A DNA stretch of 64,000 nucleotides, taken from IMG/VR virus record IMGVR_UViG_3300049215_000529, positions 124,001-188,000 of that record; one strand, written 5' to 3'. The DNA is from a virus. Positions 51,678 to 60,698 of this stretch are shown here, one piece after another. Made by a program: the position numbers and the translations under genes. Numbering within the stretch: position 1 is the stretch's first letter; every line of letters begins with the position of its first letter. The notes beneath the pieces are model-generated. The model was not told the origin of the DNA. It ran no database searches and worked only from the letters and a program-made list of their open reading frames with translations.

Positions 51678-52970
51678 TTAGCAACCCATTTCGAACAATA
51701 AAATGTAACGTGAAGCGATATTTTCCCAAGTATTTTCATTTAGGTAATCAATTTGTTTCTTAACTTGAGCTTCACGAGCGGCAGGGTTAGTAAACAGTTG
51801 TTCTAGTGCTTTAGCAATATCTTCAGAGGTATCAGCCTTAATCGTGGGCAAATCTGAGAAGTGATTGACTGAAGATGTAACTACAGGCAATGCCTTTGAC
51901 ATTGCAATTCTTGCTGCGCCGGATGCGCCATATACTTCATGGGCAGGATGAGATACATAAGGAAATAAAGTTGCCTGATTCGTTCTCATATAGCTATCTA
52001 AAGTTTCATCTGACTGAAAACCACGAATCAGCGCCACATTTTCTTGGATATCAAGCTGTTCTATTAGGTCAGTTAGCTCATGGTAATAAACATCATGCTC
52101 TGTCTTGCTTTGTGCTGACTCGGAAAATAATCCAGTGAAGAAGACATCTGGAAACTTTTTCTTAAGTTCTGCAGTCGCCCGAATTGAATTTTCCCATCCT
52201 TTATATCTAAATCCAAATCCAAACTGCATAAAAGTTCGCTCTGACTTATACATGTTCCAAAGTCGTTCTTTGCTAGTACAAGGGAAACAACCATGAGGTA
52301 TTACATATACTTTGCCAGGAACTTTCTTTTCATTCTTTAAAACTTCATAACCGCCCTGTAAGTGCACCACGATCTCTGGTATAGCAGCTTCACAAATCGT
52401 TTTGTCTTTGTGATGAAAGACTGAGTGCATAGTAACGATGACCCTATAATCTGATAGCTGACTCATCAAAGATAGCCAATGGCGAGCATCAGGAAATAAT
52501 CCAAACTCATGCTGAATCCACACGATATCCGGATCATATTCCTTAATAGCTTTAGCCAAATCAGATGTTGGTTGTCCGCGCTTCCAGCAAACTTTAACTT
52601 TGTCATCTGGAATTATTTGCCCACCAATCTCATTTAGATTTCCAATAACCGAATTATCTTCGATGAATAATTTAAAATCTCCCACATGCTTTACGACTTC
52701 TGGCCATAAATTTTGGGAGTAAGTGGCAATTCCACATTGCATTTTCCAATTTCCAACCAAAGCCACTTTCAAATCTTTAGCTGACTTTTTGATATGCTTG
52801 TATTTAATTTTGCCGTTGCAAACGACGCAAGAAGTAATGAGTTCTGTAGGTGAGACATGTGAAAGCTCGGGCGGGATTTCAATTATCTCCAAGCCCTCAT
52901 TGCTAAAACTTTTGTCTGACACCACACATATGCGGTTGTGCCTAACTCCAACAAATCTCGCCATATCCAC
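51678..52970 (-). CDS. Family 4-type glycosyltransferase
   Basis: 430 residues. GT-B pattern: VGNWKMQCGIATYSQN (about 73-88, donor fold start), VWIQHEFGLFPD, and in the second half GFGFRYKGWENSIRA, IRGFQSDETLDSYMR and the acceptor/nucleotide loop HPAHEVYGASGAARIAM. Transfers a sugar from a nucleotide sugar, probably onto DNA, virion or surface polysaccharide. Next to a pyruvyltransferase-like gene. N-terminal 65 residues are extra. Confidence 0.8.
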   Translation of the reverse strand: MDMARFVGVRHNRICVVSDKSFSNEGLEIIEIPPELSHVSPTELITSCVVCNGKIKYKHIKKSAKDLKVALVGNWKMQCGIATYSQNLWPEVVKHVGDFKLFIEDNSVIGNLNEIGGQIIPDDKVKVCWKRGQPTSDLAKAIKEYDPDIVWIQHEFGLFPDARHWLSLMSQLSDYRVIVTMHSVFHHKDKTICEAAIPEIVVHLQGGYEVLKNEKKVPGKVYVIPHGCFPCTSKERLWNMYKSERTFMQFGFGFRYKGWENSIRATAELKKKFPDVFFTGLFSESAQSKTEHDVYYHELTDLIEQLDIQENVALIRGFQSDETLDSYMRTNQATLFPYVSHPAHEVYGASGAARIAMSKALPVVTSSVNHFSDLPTIKADTSEDIAKALEQLFTNPAAREAQVKKQIDYLNENTWENIASRYILLFEMGC

Positions 52971-52976
52971 CAGCCA

Positions 52977-53942
52977 TTAGGTAAGACTTAACACATCTTT
53001 ACTTAATGCCTCAAATATAGTGGATTCTGTTGGAAAACTATTTTGAAATTTCATTTTCATTGATTGCTCGAAAGAGTCAATCAATTTTCTCTTGGAACTA
53101 TTATAGTAGTTTATGAAAACTCCATCGTTTGGCTGTACAAACCTGAGCTTATCATGATGGTGAATAGCTAGGTATGGAGTTCTGGTCATTTCAGATAGTA
53201 TGATACCGTGAAATCTTTGTGTAATAACTGTTTCATATTTGGAAACAAGAGCGGTGACTGACCTGATACCTACTGGTAAACCATTTAAGATAAAGGTCTT
53301 GTCGCCCTTATCCATTGAACTAAGAAGCTCAGCTATTGCCCAATCATCATTATCTTTGTTACCTTGACACATAGACAAAAAGTTAATGCGATAACCTTCA
53401 GTAACAAGATAATCTAAAAACTGACTAAATTCCGACTTGAAGTAGGTCCAAGCCGCATGTTTCCAGTGCGGTTCAGAATTTTTCGGTACCACAGCAATAT
53501 TAGGCATTATCAAAACTGATTTATTAAATTTTGACAATTTAACCACTTTGGATTGAAGGGAATAAACTAAATCAGGAATCCATCTAGTATTAGGATTTAT
53601 TTCCTTTAACCTATCAACTTGATCAGGAGAACGTGTAGCTATTAGTTTTGCCGCCCTCATTAGGTCAAGATGAGTTGGATGAATGTCAATCTCGACACCA
53701 ACACCAATGTAAAATATTTTTTTAGATTTCAATAGCTGCAATACTTCGGCAGGAATATTTGGCGGGCTGTAAAGAAAAGAGCCGCCTCCAAAGAAGACGG
53801 CATCAATATTTTCTAATTTTTTAGTAGTAATGGCGTCACAAAAAACAAACTGACAGTTGGGAAATAGTTGTTGAAATGCTTCAACAAACAAATCATCACC
53901 AATGTTTGATTGGTTATACCAACCATATACTAAAACTTTCAT
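52977..53942 (-). CDS. Polysaccharide pyruvyl transferase (CsaB-like)
   Basis: 321 residues. VYGWYNQSNIGDDLF (4-18) with the NxGD start, GGGSFLY, and a late ITQRFHGIILS with the catalytic Arg/His. Adds pyruvate ketals to glycans. The pairing with a glycosyltransferase suggests decoration of a phage or host glycan (inference). Confidence 0.8.
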   Translation of the reverse strand: MKVLVYGWYNQSNIGDDLFVEAFQQLFPNCQFVFCDAITTKKLENIDAVFFGGGSFLYSPPNIPAEVLQLLKSKKIFYIGVGVEIDIHPTHLDLMRAAKLIATRSPDQVDRLKEINPNTRWIPDLVYSLQSKVVKLSKFNKSVLIMPNIAVVPKNSEPHWKHAAWTYFKSEFSQFLDYLVTEGYRINFLSMCQGNKDNDDWAIAELLSSMDKGDKTFILNGLPVGIRSVTALVSKYETVITQRFHGIILSEMTRTPYLAIHHHDKLRFVQPNDGVFINYYNSSKRKLIDSFEQSMKMKFQNSFPTESTIFEALSKDVLSLT

Positions 53943-53947
53943 TTAAC

Positions 53948-54226
53948 TTAATAGATTACAAACCAGTCAATCTCTCTCACACCAAATACTTCCCATTCTA
54001 TATATAAGAAGAATTGGCGATCATGATGGTGATGAATAACTTTTCTGTGTTCATGTTGGTCTTCATCCACATGAATAATTTCCCAATCTAAATGATCGTG
54101 GTGATGTGGATTGCAAGGATGAGGTTCTTTTTCATGTCTGAAACGAACACTTACCTCTCTTGGTCTGCCAGATAGGAGAATTCTTGTTGAATTTTCTCCA
54201 GTTACAGTTAAAGCGCCTGAATGCAT
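53948..54226 (-). CDS. Small beta-sandwich protein A, 92 aa
   Basis: Paralogue of the next upstream gene: shares SGALTVTGE start, EVSVRFRHE, PCNPHHHDHLDWE and end FGVREIDWFVIY. His-rich insert HEHRKVIHHHHDRQ. Probable virion or sugar-binding Ig-like domain (inference). Good AAGGAT ribosome site. Confidence 0.6.
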   Translation of the reverse strand: MHSGALTVTGENSTRILLSGRPREVSVRFRHEKEPHPCNPHHHDHLDWEIIHVDEDQHEHRKVIHHHHDRQFFLYIEWEVFGVREIDWFVIY

Positions 54227-54238
54227 GTGCTTATCCTT

Positions 54239-54472
54239 TTAGTAGGCAACATGCCATTTAACTTCACGAACACCAGTTACATTCCAAGTAACAACTAAGA
54301 CTACACCAGTTGCAGTGGTTTGTACCTCATATTCCAAAGTGTCTACATGCTGAGGGTTGCAGGGTACCAGCTCAAGGTCATTTATGAATTTAACTTTGAC
54401 TTCTCCTGGGAAGTTGCGCAATTGAATTATTGCTTCACCTGCGCCTGTCACAATTAGTTCACCTGATTGCAT
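54239..54472 (-). CDS. Small beta-sandwich protein B, 77 aa
   Basis: Paralogue of 53948-54226: SGELIVTG, EVKVKFIND, PCNPQHVDTLEYE, TGVREVKWHVAY. Shorter because it lacks the His-rich insert. Function unknown. Confidence 0.6.
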   Translation of the reverse strand: MQSGELIVTGAGEAIIQLRNFPGEVKVKFINDLELVPCNPQHVDTLEYEVQTTATGVVLVVTWNVTGVREVKWHVAY

Positions 54473-54498
54473 AGTATCTCCTATGCCCTAATGTCTAA

Positions 54499-55116
54499 TT
54501 ATTCCAGCATTGCATACAGTTTTTCATTGCCATTGCAATATGTTTTTAATTTTTGTAACCATGCTTGCGATTTTATCTTAAACATTACGGGCATACGAGC
54601 TTTACTGTCGGACGCACCCTTACAAACTACACCCTCAAAAGTCATGCCGGGCAAGGTGGATTGCTTGACCTCATCAAACAATTCTGTATTAACTTTCCCC
54701 TCATATAGTACCTTTGGGGTGTCTAGGTGTCCAAAGTATTTAATAAATTCTTTGGGCTCCAGGATGCCCTGTTTATAGGGGTTCACGTCGATCAGCGTTA
54801 CAGTCAAGTTCTCTTGGAAGTTATGGTTGCCTGCAAACGAACTTGGTCCCCACAACTCAAAGAAGCAAATGACGTCACGCCACCTTTGCTCTTTGAATAC
54901 CATTTCCAGATCAGCCGCATATTTGTCCCTCAACAAATTAATCGCGCACCCAAATGGTTTATTGGTTTCATCGATTAATTGGTTCTTGGTTCCGAACTTA
55001 TAGAAGCCCCTTTTGGCGTTCCACTCGGCACGGATGTTTGACCCATCTAGCTTGTCAAAAGCATAAATGTAAACTCCGTGTCTAACTTCTTTTGTAATTG
55101 ATGGATATGATTTCAT
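54499..55116 (-). CDS. RNA ligase (Rnl2-like nucleotidyltransferase)
   Basis: 205 residues. Catalytic FDKLDGSNIRAE with the adenylated Lys at 22, KFGTKNQLID, LTFEGVVC-type motif (TFEGVVCKG), and FKIKSQAW. Covalent nucleotidyltransferase fold without the C-terminal domain, so a compact RNA ligase. Probably repairs tRNA breaks made by host anticodon nucleases, together with RlaP-, Thg1- and 2H-type proteins in this window. Confidence 0.85.
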   Translation of the reverse strand: MKSYPSITKEVRHGVYIYAFDKLDGSNIRAEWNAKRGFYKFGTKNQLIDETNKPFGCAINLLRDKYAADLEMVFKEQRWRDVICFFELWGPSSFAGNHNFQENLTVTLIDVNPYKQGILEPKEFIKYFGHLDTPKVLYEGKVNTELFDEVKQSTLPGMTFEGVVCKGASDSKARMPVMFKIKSQAWLQKLKTYCNGNEKLYAMLE

Positions 55117-55395
55117 ATAAATGTTTTTAATGTATTAGAAATAAATGGAACTAATCGGGCATTGATTGCCAGTTCTCGGTAAGCTTTGTGTTCTTCGCAG
55201 CAGCATTCTTCACTAAACAGACGCTCTTCACTATAGAGTACAGTGTATTTGGCGTCATTGGGGCAATCTTTACTGGTATTACATTTTTTTATTTAAAAAG
55301 GCTTGGTGAGCCCCACCATTAGCTACCCATTGATTAAATTCATAGGCGCGGGCGTCACGCTCCCAACTATCTTCTTTTAAAATGCCGCCACCCAT
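55113..55395 (-). CDS. Hypothetical protein, split by one-base shift at an A7 run
   Basis: From ATG 55395: MGGGILKEDSWERDARAYEF ... HQAFLNKKM, TAA. Skipping one A in the A7 run near 55290 leads to KKCNTSKDCPNDAKY ... SEECCCEEHKAYREL ... NTLKTFI, whose TGA overlaps the RNA ligase ATG (ATGA). That overlap supports the corrected frame. Cys-rich second half. No family found. Confidence 0.6.
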
Positions 55396-55427
55396 ATTTA
55401 CCTGAAAAATGTCTGGTTTTATTTTAC

Positions 55428-55883
55428 ATTGATAGAATATCGAAACAGATTATACAGAGCCTAAACGCTGGCGACACTATTGTTTTGGAAGACCTTACTG
55501 GTATTCGCAATAGGCGCCTACATAAACCACAACGCACTCTCATCAATAGCTGGTCATACTTCCAGCTTGGTCAATTCTTGACCTATAAGGCAATGATGAA
55601 AGGTATCAGTATCGAATACATCGATGCTCGTTATACCAGCCAAAGATGTAGTGAGTGCGGTTGTATATGTCGAAGCAATCGCAAGCAGCACTCTTTCGAG
55701 TGCAAGCAATGTGGATTTAGGCTCAATTCAGACTTGAATGCAAGTAGAAATATTTGCAACAAGCATCTTGAAAGCTATAAGCTTTCGGATCGGGCTGATG
55801 TCAATCAGCCTAACGGCAGCAATGCCAATGTAGGAGCAGCAATGCTACTTACAAGCCACCAGCCTCGTGCTGGTGGTAATTGA
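55428..55883 (+). pseudogene. TnpB (IS200/IS605) C-terminal remnant
   Basis: Frame reads FYIDRISKQIIQSLNAGD, VLEDLTGIRNRR (RuvC-II Glu), IDARYTSQRCSECG ... ECKQCGF zinc ribbon, and NSDLNASRNI (RuvC-III Asp). The N-terminal two thirds, including the first RuvC aspartate, is missing, so it cannot be an active nuclease. Codons 55428-55484 lack a good ATG (an internal TTG at 55485 is the only start). Confidence 0.85.
55853..55875 (+). repeat. IS200/IS605-type right-end hairpin
   Basis: CCACCAGC-CTCGT-GCTGGTGG, a perfect 8-bp stem, at the 3' end of the TnpB remnant. Typical of an IS605 right end and of the guide-RNA scaffold that ends there. A second hairpin GGCTGAT-GTC-AATCAGCC lies inside the gene near 55795. 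Confidence 0.65.
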
Positions 55884-55885
55884 CA

Positions 55886-55924
55886 GGAAATACAAAAGCC
55901 GCCTCATCATTACAATGGGCGGCT
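55886..55924 (-). terminator. Rho-independent terminator after groES
   Basis: Minus strand stem AGCCGCC / GGCGGCT (7 bp, 14-nt loop), then TTTGTATTT. Sits 24 nt after the groES stop. Confidence 0.7.
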
Positions 55925-55948
55925 AAAAATTGTTTGAGTTTAATTTTT

Positions 55949-56236
55949 TCAGTCTCTGAGAACGCAGGTAACGTTGTCTTCTCTTAAGACGAAGACAGTT
56001 TCTCCGCCATGAGAAACTTCAGTAGCCATATTCTTGTTAAACTTTACTTCATCGCCAACAACAACATCTAATGGTATAATCGCGCCCTGTTGTGTAACAC
56101 GACCAGAGCCAACTCTAACTACCTTACCAGTAACTAGCTTCTCTTCGATAGTATCTGGTCTAATAATAAGTCCCTCTTGCTTCTTAGCAGTGACAACAGT
56201 AACAACAATTTGATCTCTAATTGGATGAACGCTCAT
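55949..56236 (-). CDS. groES: Co-chaperonin GroES
   Basis: Start at MSVHPIRDQIVV (56236), 95 residues. GroES features: IRDQIVVTV strand, the mobile loop region (EGLIIRPDTI), VGSGRVTQ and a GDEVKFNKNMATEV block. It caps a chaperonin ring, host GroEL or a phage one elsewhere, to fold capsid proteins as T4 gp31 does. No groEL in the window. Confidence 0.85.
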   Translation of the reverse strand: MSVHPIRDQIVVTVVTAKKQEGLIIRPDTIEEKLVTGKVVRVGSGRVTQQGAIIPLDVVVGDEVKFNKNMATEVSHGGETVFVLREDNVTCVLRD

Positions 56237-56260
56237 GTGTAATCTCCTACACAAAATATA

Positions 56261-56779
56261 TCAGCCACAATCAGATTCTATTATTCTAATCAATTGCTCG
56301 AAACAAAATTTGATGCGACGACGCTCACACATTTCAGTAAAATTAATATCAAACTGATAAATACTCATATAATCGGCAAATGTCATGGGTCTAATTTTTA
56401 GAACTTGGCACGCCTGCTGAATGATGGTATTGGGGACCGCAATGTCGGTTTTAAGACATTCCTCTTTGGCTATATTCAATACTTTGATTCTAAGATTGTT
56501 GTAATATAATTTTTTATATTTTTCAATCTTATCTTCCGAGAAATTAAATTGCTTACAATAATCAAAGAAAGGTTTATTTCCCCTCTTATTATTACAATAA
56601 GAGCATGATACGGTTAGATTTGTACTATTGAATGTACCCTTCTTACTGTCTGGAACAATATGTTCCATGGTAACAGTTTCGTCTGTTAATACTTTATCAC
56701 AGTAGCAACAAATCATCCCATCACGATCAATAACATGTTCTTTAATTCTTTTTTGTCGTTTTCTTTCTTGTGCGCCCAT
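56261..56779 (-). CDS. HNH endonuclease
   Basis: 172 residues. ERKRQKRIKEHVIDRDG ... CCYCD, MEHIVPDSKKG, CSYCNNKRGNKP: standard HNH zinc core. Remaining helical tail of 80 residues. Another free-standing homing endonuclease. Confidence 0.85.
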   Translation of the reverse strand: MGAQERKRQKRIKEHVIDRDGMICCYCDKVLTDETVTMEHIVPDSKKGTFNSTNLTVSCSYCNNKRGNKPFFDYCKQFNFSEDKIEKYKKLYYNNLRIKVLNIAKEECLKTDIAVPNTIIQQACQVLKIRPMTFADYMSIYQFDINFTEMCERRRIKFCFEQLIRIIESDCG

Positions 56780-56780
56780 A

Positions 56781-57458
56781 TTAACTCTTTACTAGTAAGT
56801 GAGAACAGTCATTAATACTAATCAGTCTCCAACCTTCTTTTCCAAAAGAAAGCTTTGATACTGAAGTATTGTCTATAGTTACCTTCCAAGTAAAATTTCT
56901 TTCAAAACCCATTACATAATGTAATAGGCACTTTATAGTCATGCCATGACTGAAGCAAGCAATGTTGAGTGGAGGGTGTTCGTTCTCTTTTTTCCAGGCA
57001 GAAAGCTCTGCCATTTCTTTATTGTATAAAATTGTTTCTTCCAACCATCTAGAAGCTCGACGCTCTACCTGAGTCATTGATTCACCACTGGGTGGCAAGA
57101 ATCCATGATGAAGGTAGCCCATTCTTAACTTCATTTGGTCATTAAGTGTTTCTTTTCTGCTGGCATTAGTCCAATCGCCCGCGTCATATTCTCGCAGCGG
57201 CTCAGCCAAAATAATTTCTTGGGACGACTCTCCGCGAACAATCTGTGCAGTATTGAGTGCGCGAGTGTAATCAGAAGAATATATTTTATCGAAATAATTT
57301 CCATCCAGCACAAACTTATTATGTAATGCTCTTGCTTGCCGCCTACCTACATCGGTTAACTGGACATCTGCCCGTTGCCCCATAATATCTGGCTTGATGT
57401 TAATCTCAGATTGTCCGTGTCGAATAAGGCTAAGCGTAAATTGAATGTCAGCGAGCAT
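56781..57458 (-). CDS. Histidine phosphatase (phosphoglycerate mutase superfamily)
   Basis: 225 residues. LIRHGQSEIN (12-21) carries the nucleophile His; TDVGRRQA and later NIACFSHGMTIK hold the second His. Acid-phosphatase/PGM fold; dephosphorylates small molecules. Substrate unknown. Overlaps the upstream gene by 11 nt. Confidence 0.85.
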   Translation of the reverse strand: MLADIQFTLSLIRHGQSEINIKPDIMGQRADVQLTDVGRRQARALHNKFVLDGNYFDKIYSSDYTRALNTAQIVRGESSQEIILAEPLREYDAGDWTNASRKETLNDQMKLRMGYLHHGFLPPSGESMTQVERRASRWLEETILYNKEMAELSAWKKENEHPPLNIACFSHGMTIKCLLHYVMGFERNFTWKVTIDNTSVSKLSFGKEGWRLISINDCSHLLVKS

Positions 57459-57861
57459 CCTCGGTGGTCCTTCCGATAGTTAAGTGGAATCCAAAGCGTG
57501 GCTCTCTAGATAGTCCATATTTCTCTCTGAGTTCAGAAAGATACGGACATTTAGCTTTGAGCCAATAGTATTCCTTGTTGTCTATAACACCACCATCATA
57601 TTCGAATTCAACAAGTTTATTAGCATCTAAACCCCACAGTTTTATGTTGGGGATGAACTCGCCTCGTATTACGGAGACGTGAGTGCCCCATACAGGACGG
57701 GTTAATTTACCAATTCGCTCACCGTTTAGGTAAGGGTAATCCTTGGTAAACAGGTGCCTGTAGTATTTGGAAATCTCATCATCGCACATCAATACTAGCC
57801 ACTTTTCAGAGGAAGACAAGTGGGTGCGCGGAGAATACACCAATTTACCAACAGACTTCAT
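57448..57861 (-). CDS. 2H phosphoesterase-like protein
   Basis: 137 residues. Two H-x-S/T motifs, THVSVIRG near 81 and HLTIGRT near 128, are the signature of 2H phosphodiesterases such as RNA cyclic phosphodiesterases. Probably hydrolyses 2',3'-cyclic phosphate ends of RNA or cyclic nucleotides. Fits RNA repair with the ligase nearby. Coupled at both ends. Confidence 0.65.
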   Translation of the reverse strand: MKSVGKLVYSPRTHLSSSEKWLVLMCDDEISKYYRHLFTKDYPYLNGERIGKLTRPVWGTHVSVIRGEFIPNIKLWGLDANKLVEFEYDGGVIDNKEYYWLKAKCPYLSELREKYGLSREPRFGFHLTIGRTTEDAR

Positions 57862-58262
57862 AAAAATACTTTCAATCGATTAATCTTGTGAACAACTTTT
57901 AGAATGTGACAAATTTTATCAACAATCTCATTAGGAGAGTTAGAGTCAAATGTGGCTTCGTAATGATCAATAACAAATATTTTTTTGATTTCTTCTATCT
58001 CTTGAAACCTGTTATCAATAAGTGGTACAATAGTTTTCTCTGCGATGATTTCGCCCTCTTTGTCACGCGTCAATTCAGTTAGACTAAGTGTGACAGTGCG
58101 CCCGGTTTGGCTTCCTTCCGGTCTAACTACTTCTGCTATGACCTTGTAGTGCGGTAAGACTAGATAGTAATTGACCTGAGGAAGCGTACTTATATAGAAC
58201 GCTGCCTGCTTTCTAAACTTAGAAAGGTCTAATTTTTCACCAAAATCTAATCGTAATTTCAT
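57858..58262 (-). CDS. Hypothetical protein, 134 aa
   Basis: Start at MKLRLDFGEK (58262), whose ATG shares a base with the CCA end of the upstream tRNA (CCATG). Basic, beta-rich. Unknown; overlaps the 2H gene by 4 nt. Confidence 0.6.
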   Translation of the reverse strand: MKLRLDFGEKLDLSKFRKQAAFYISTLPQVNYYLVLPHYKVIAEVVRPEGSQTGRTVTLSLTELTRDKEGEIIAEKTIVPLIDNRFQEIEEIKKIFVIDHYEATFDSNSPNEIVDKICHILKVVHKINRLKVFL

Positions 58263-58335
58263 GGTTCCGGGGTTGGGGATCGAACCCAAATCAGATCATT
58301 CGGAATAACCTATCCTGCCATTAGACGAACCCGGA
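58262..58335 (-). tRNA. tRNA-Arg (CCG)
   Basis: Anticodon arm GGTTA-TTCCGAA-TGATC, acceptor TCCGGGT/CCCCGGA with one mismatch, encoded CCA. Reads CGG. Directly abuts the Gln tRNA with no spacer. Confidence 0.85.
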
Positions 58336-58409
58336 TGGCTGGGATACTAGGATTCGAACCTAGATAAAAGGATTCAGAGACCTTTGTCCTGCCGTTAGAC
58401 GATATCCCA
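58336..58409 (-). tRNA. tRNA-Gln (CTG)
   Basis: Acceptor TGGGATA/TATCCCA with G73, both usual for tRNA-Gln, encoded CCA. Anticodon loop CTCTGAA reads CAG. The top anticodon-stem pair nearest the loop is T-T. Confidence 0.85.
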
Positions 58410-58436
58410 ATCAACATAATGTAAACTTATTACCAG

Positions 58437-58637
58437 TCACTTCTTTAATACAACCGGTTGTCTAGAAGAGCAGTAACGCTTGCAATTTTCCAAAAACTCT
58501 TCTTCTGGAGACAATTTTTTAATCATGTCTCCCGGCTTAGTTTCCACTGTTCCATCACGAACTTTACTTGGCATTTGTCTGCTGAGCCACCAATAAGAGG
58601 CGTCAACTAGCTTGAGAAAAACATCGACAGCTTTCAT
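58437..58637 (-). CDS. Hypothetical protein, 66 aa
   Basis: Lys/Glu-rich, soluble. Overlaps the next gene by 4 nt (ATGA). Unknown. Confidence 0.5.
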   Translation of the reverse strand: MKAVDVFLKLVDASYWWLSRQMPSKVRDGTVETKPGDMIKKLSPEEEFLENCKRYCSSRQPVVLKK

Positions 58638-58999
58638 TCAGCATAATCCAAGAAGGGATGCCACCCAAGTGTATCCAACCAAAAATTGCAGAACGTATGG
58701 TAATCCTGAGTAACTACGTCTTCAGCGAAAGCTTTCTTTAGTTTGGTAAGCTCATCAAAATAAGTATCCTTATCTTGCCTTAAAACGTCCACTTGCTTTG
58801 CAAGCATATCAGATGCAACACGCGGCTCCCAATTAATAGCGAGAGCTGTGTTGGTTTTAACCTTACGAAGCTCTATCTCTACTTCATCAAGACGATCAAA
58901 TAACAAATCAAATGCATCAACCATCTTTGCAAAGAACTCAATCGGATCTTTATTTCCAATCATGTGCTTCATATCTTTTAATACATCTTCACGTTTCAT
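58634..58999 (-). CDS. Hypothetical protein, 121 aa
   Basis: Start at MKREDVLKDM (58999), overlapping the upstream stop (ATGA). Helical with a coiled-coil segment (DLLFDRLDEVEIELRK). Unknown. Confidence 0.6.
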   Translation of the reverse strand: MKREDVLKDMKHMIGNKDPIEFFAKMVDAFDLLFDRLDEVEIELRKVKTNTALAINWEPRVASDMLAKQVDVLRQDKDTYFDELTKLKKAFAEDVVTQDYHTFCNFWLDTLGWHPFLDYAE

Positions 59000-59352
59000 G
59001 TTATGCTTTCTCGCTCTCGTTTTGATTTTTCCCAAAATTCTTTGTATTCCTTGATATCCCGCTCTAATTCGGAAGGCAGATTATTCATGCGCAACCAAAA
59101 CTCTTTAATGAGTGAACCAGACATATCATCTGCATGAGTAAACCCTAAGGAAGTCATTTGGGCGGCTAAGGGTCCACCACTCCAAAGTCCCCAGTTGTTA
59201 CGCATCCACCTACCCAAACCATGATGATATCTATACAGATCTTCTCTAGTACCCTTGGTCAACTCAATTTGTTCCTCAGGAGATAATATCTTGGTTAGAG
59301 CCACCATCGCCTCTTCAAAAGTGGTGGGGACTTCAGCATTTTTTGAATTCAT
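58996..59352 (-). CDS. DUF6794-like protein
   Basis: 118 residues. TFEEAMVALTKILSPEEQIE then YRYHHGLGRWMRNNWGLW and HADDMSGSLIKEFW fit the DUF6794 pattern (Phe/Tyr-HxGLG-(M/R)xxRNxxGLW ... HpDD). Small protein of unknown function common in phages. Confidence 0.6.
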   Translation of the reverse strand: MNSKNAEVPTTFEEAMVALTKILSPEEQIELTKGTREDLYRYHHGLGRWMRNNWGLWSGGPLAAQMTSLGFTHADDMSGSLIKEFWLRMNNLPSELERDIKEYKEFWEKSKRERESIT

Positions 59353-59648
59353 TGGCTAACCAAGTCGCCTAACTCTTGAACTGGATCTTTTGGTTGCACG
59401 GTCATGGCAACAAACTTGTTAGCAAGTTCCTTTAATGCCGAAGGAAGATCGCTTCCCTGAGCCTTGCAAACTACCAACTTATCCTTGGCGAATGCACCAG
59501 TATAACGAACCACAGAGCAATAATAGCCCTTCTTGAGAGCAGAGACTGTAACTCCTGGAGACGTCTTGTCGTCGCGAAACCTAAAGCTAACCGCCTTAGT
59601 TAGTTTGTCCATCAATTGATCGGTTGTAACATTCATATTCTTCTTCAT
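59349..59648 (-). CDS. Hypothetical protein, 99 aa
   Basis: Soluble; FRFRDDKTSPGVTVSALKKG and FAKDKLVVCKAQ suggest a small beta protein. Follows the tsf gene by 15 nt. Unknown. Confidence 0.55.
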   Translation of the reverse strand: MKKNMNVTTDQLMDKLTKAVSFRFRDDKTSPGVTVSALKKGYYCSVVRYTGAFAKDKLVVCKAQGSDLPSALKELANKFVAMTVQPKDPVQELGDLVSQ

Positions 59649-59663
59649 AGTATACCTTTATTG

Positions 59664-60521
59664 TTATGCACCAACTTGGCAACGGATAAATCCAACTACT
59701 TGAATGTCTCCGCCCAGTTTGGCGCTCATATTTTTCACGACCTGTTGAACTGAAGTCTTAGGCTGAACCACTGACTCCTGCTCTAACAAACAGACTTCAG
59801 TATGCCACTTCTTGAACTTTCCTTCTAAAATCTTTGCCCAAGCAGCCTGAGGTTTGTTCATTTCCTTCAGTTGCGCTTCAAAGATTCCCCTTTGTCTTTC
59901 AACTACCTCGGCTGGTAAAGAGTCAACAGAAACTGCAACTGAACTCATGGCTGCCACTTGCATTGCTAATTCCTCTCCAAGAGTTTTGAAATCTTCAGTA
60001 TTAGCCGCCTCTACCGAGGGAGCTACCATGGAAAGCAAGACACCAATCTTATTATTGGAGTGTATGTAGTGACACACTCTGCCAGCCTCTGGCATCACTT
60101 GCTCAACCCACCAACGACGAATGACAATGTTCTCTTTAGTTTTAGAGATTAAGTCCTTTCGTGCATTTTCCAAGACGTCGCAATCATGATAGAATGGATT
60201 AGACTGAGCTACATCGGATCCAAGTTGGAAAGATACTAGATCCACAAACTTATTAAAGTCAGGACTATTAGCAACAAAATCAGTCTGGCAATTGACCTCG
60301 ACCATACTCTTGGTTCGATTATCTCCAACATGACCAATGCGAACAATACCTTCCGTAGCAACATTATTGCTGGTGCGGGAGACTACATTAAGACCTTTGA
60401 TCTTTACGATATCCACTGCCTTTTGCAAGTCCCATGCGGCTTCTTCGAGGGCATCTTTGCAGTCCTTCATGCCAGCTTGAGTAAGTGCTCGTAACTCTTT
60501 GATCAGATCAGTGTTGTTCAT
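59664..60521 (-). CDS. tsf: Elongation factor Ts
   Basis: Start at MNNTDLIKELR (60521); 285 residues, close to the bacterial 283. N-terminal UBA (LIKELRALTQAGMKDCKDAL), signature VEVNCQTDFVANSPDF, and a C-terminal dimerisation half. EF-Ts reloads EF-Tu with GTP, so it speeds elongation. Unusual in phages, where EF-Ts otherwise appears as a host subunit of RNA phage replicase. Strong promoter at 60538-60565 and AAAGG site. Confidence 0.95.
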   Translation of the reverse strand: MNNTDLIKELRALTQAGMKDCKDALEEAAWDLQKAVDIVKIKGLNVVSRTSNNVATEGIVRIGHVGDNRTKSMVEVNCQTDFVANSPDFNKFVDLVSFQLGSDVAQSNPFYHDCDVLENARKDLISKTKENIVIRRWWVEQVMPEAGRVCHYIHSNNKIGVLLSMVAPSVEAANTEDFKTLGEELAMQVAAMSSVAVSVDSLPAEVVERQRGIFEAQLKEMNKPQAAWAKILEGKFKKWHTEVCLLEQESVVQPKTSVQQVVKNMSAKLGGDIQVVGFIRCQVGA

Positions 60522-60537
60522 AGTAATACCTTTGCGC

Positions 60538-60565
60538 AAAGTAAATCTTAAAAATTGTAAGTCAA
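60538..60565 (-). promoter_or_regulatory. Sigma70-type promoter for tsf
   Basis: Minus strand: TTGACT (60560-60565), 16-bp spacer, TACTTT (60538-60543). Spacer differs from the iscA promoter by only one base. Confidence 0.6.
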
Positions 60566-60698
60566 GGGCGGCAAATTTTTAATATAATCCAAATATCTTG
60601 AGCCGCCTCGACTCATATAACGATTCCTGCCTCTTTTTAATTTATAAACTTAATGTGAATAATAGATCATACTGATAATAGAATTAGAGAGGAACAAT

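Noticed and set aside
55428-55883. Active TnpB/IS605 transposon
   Set aside because: The N-terminal two thirds and first RuvC aspartate are missing and no tnpA is present.
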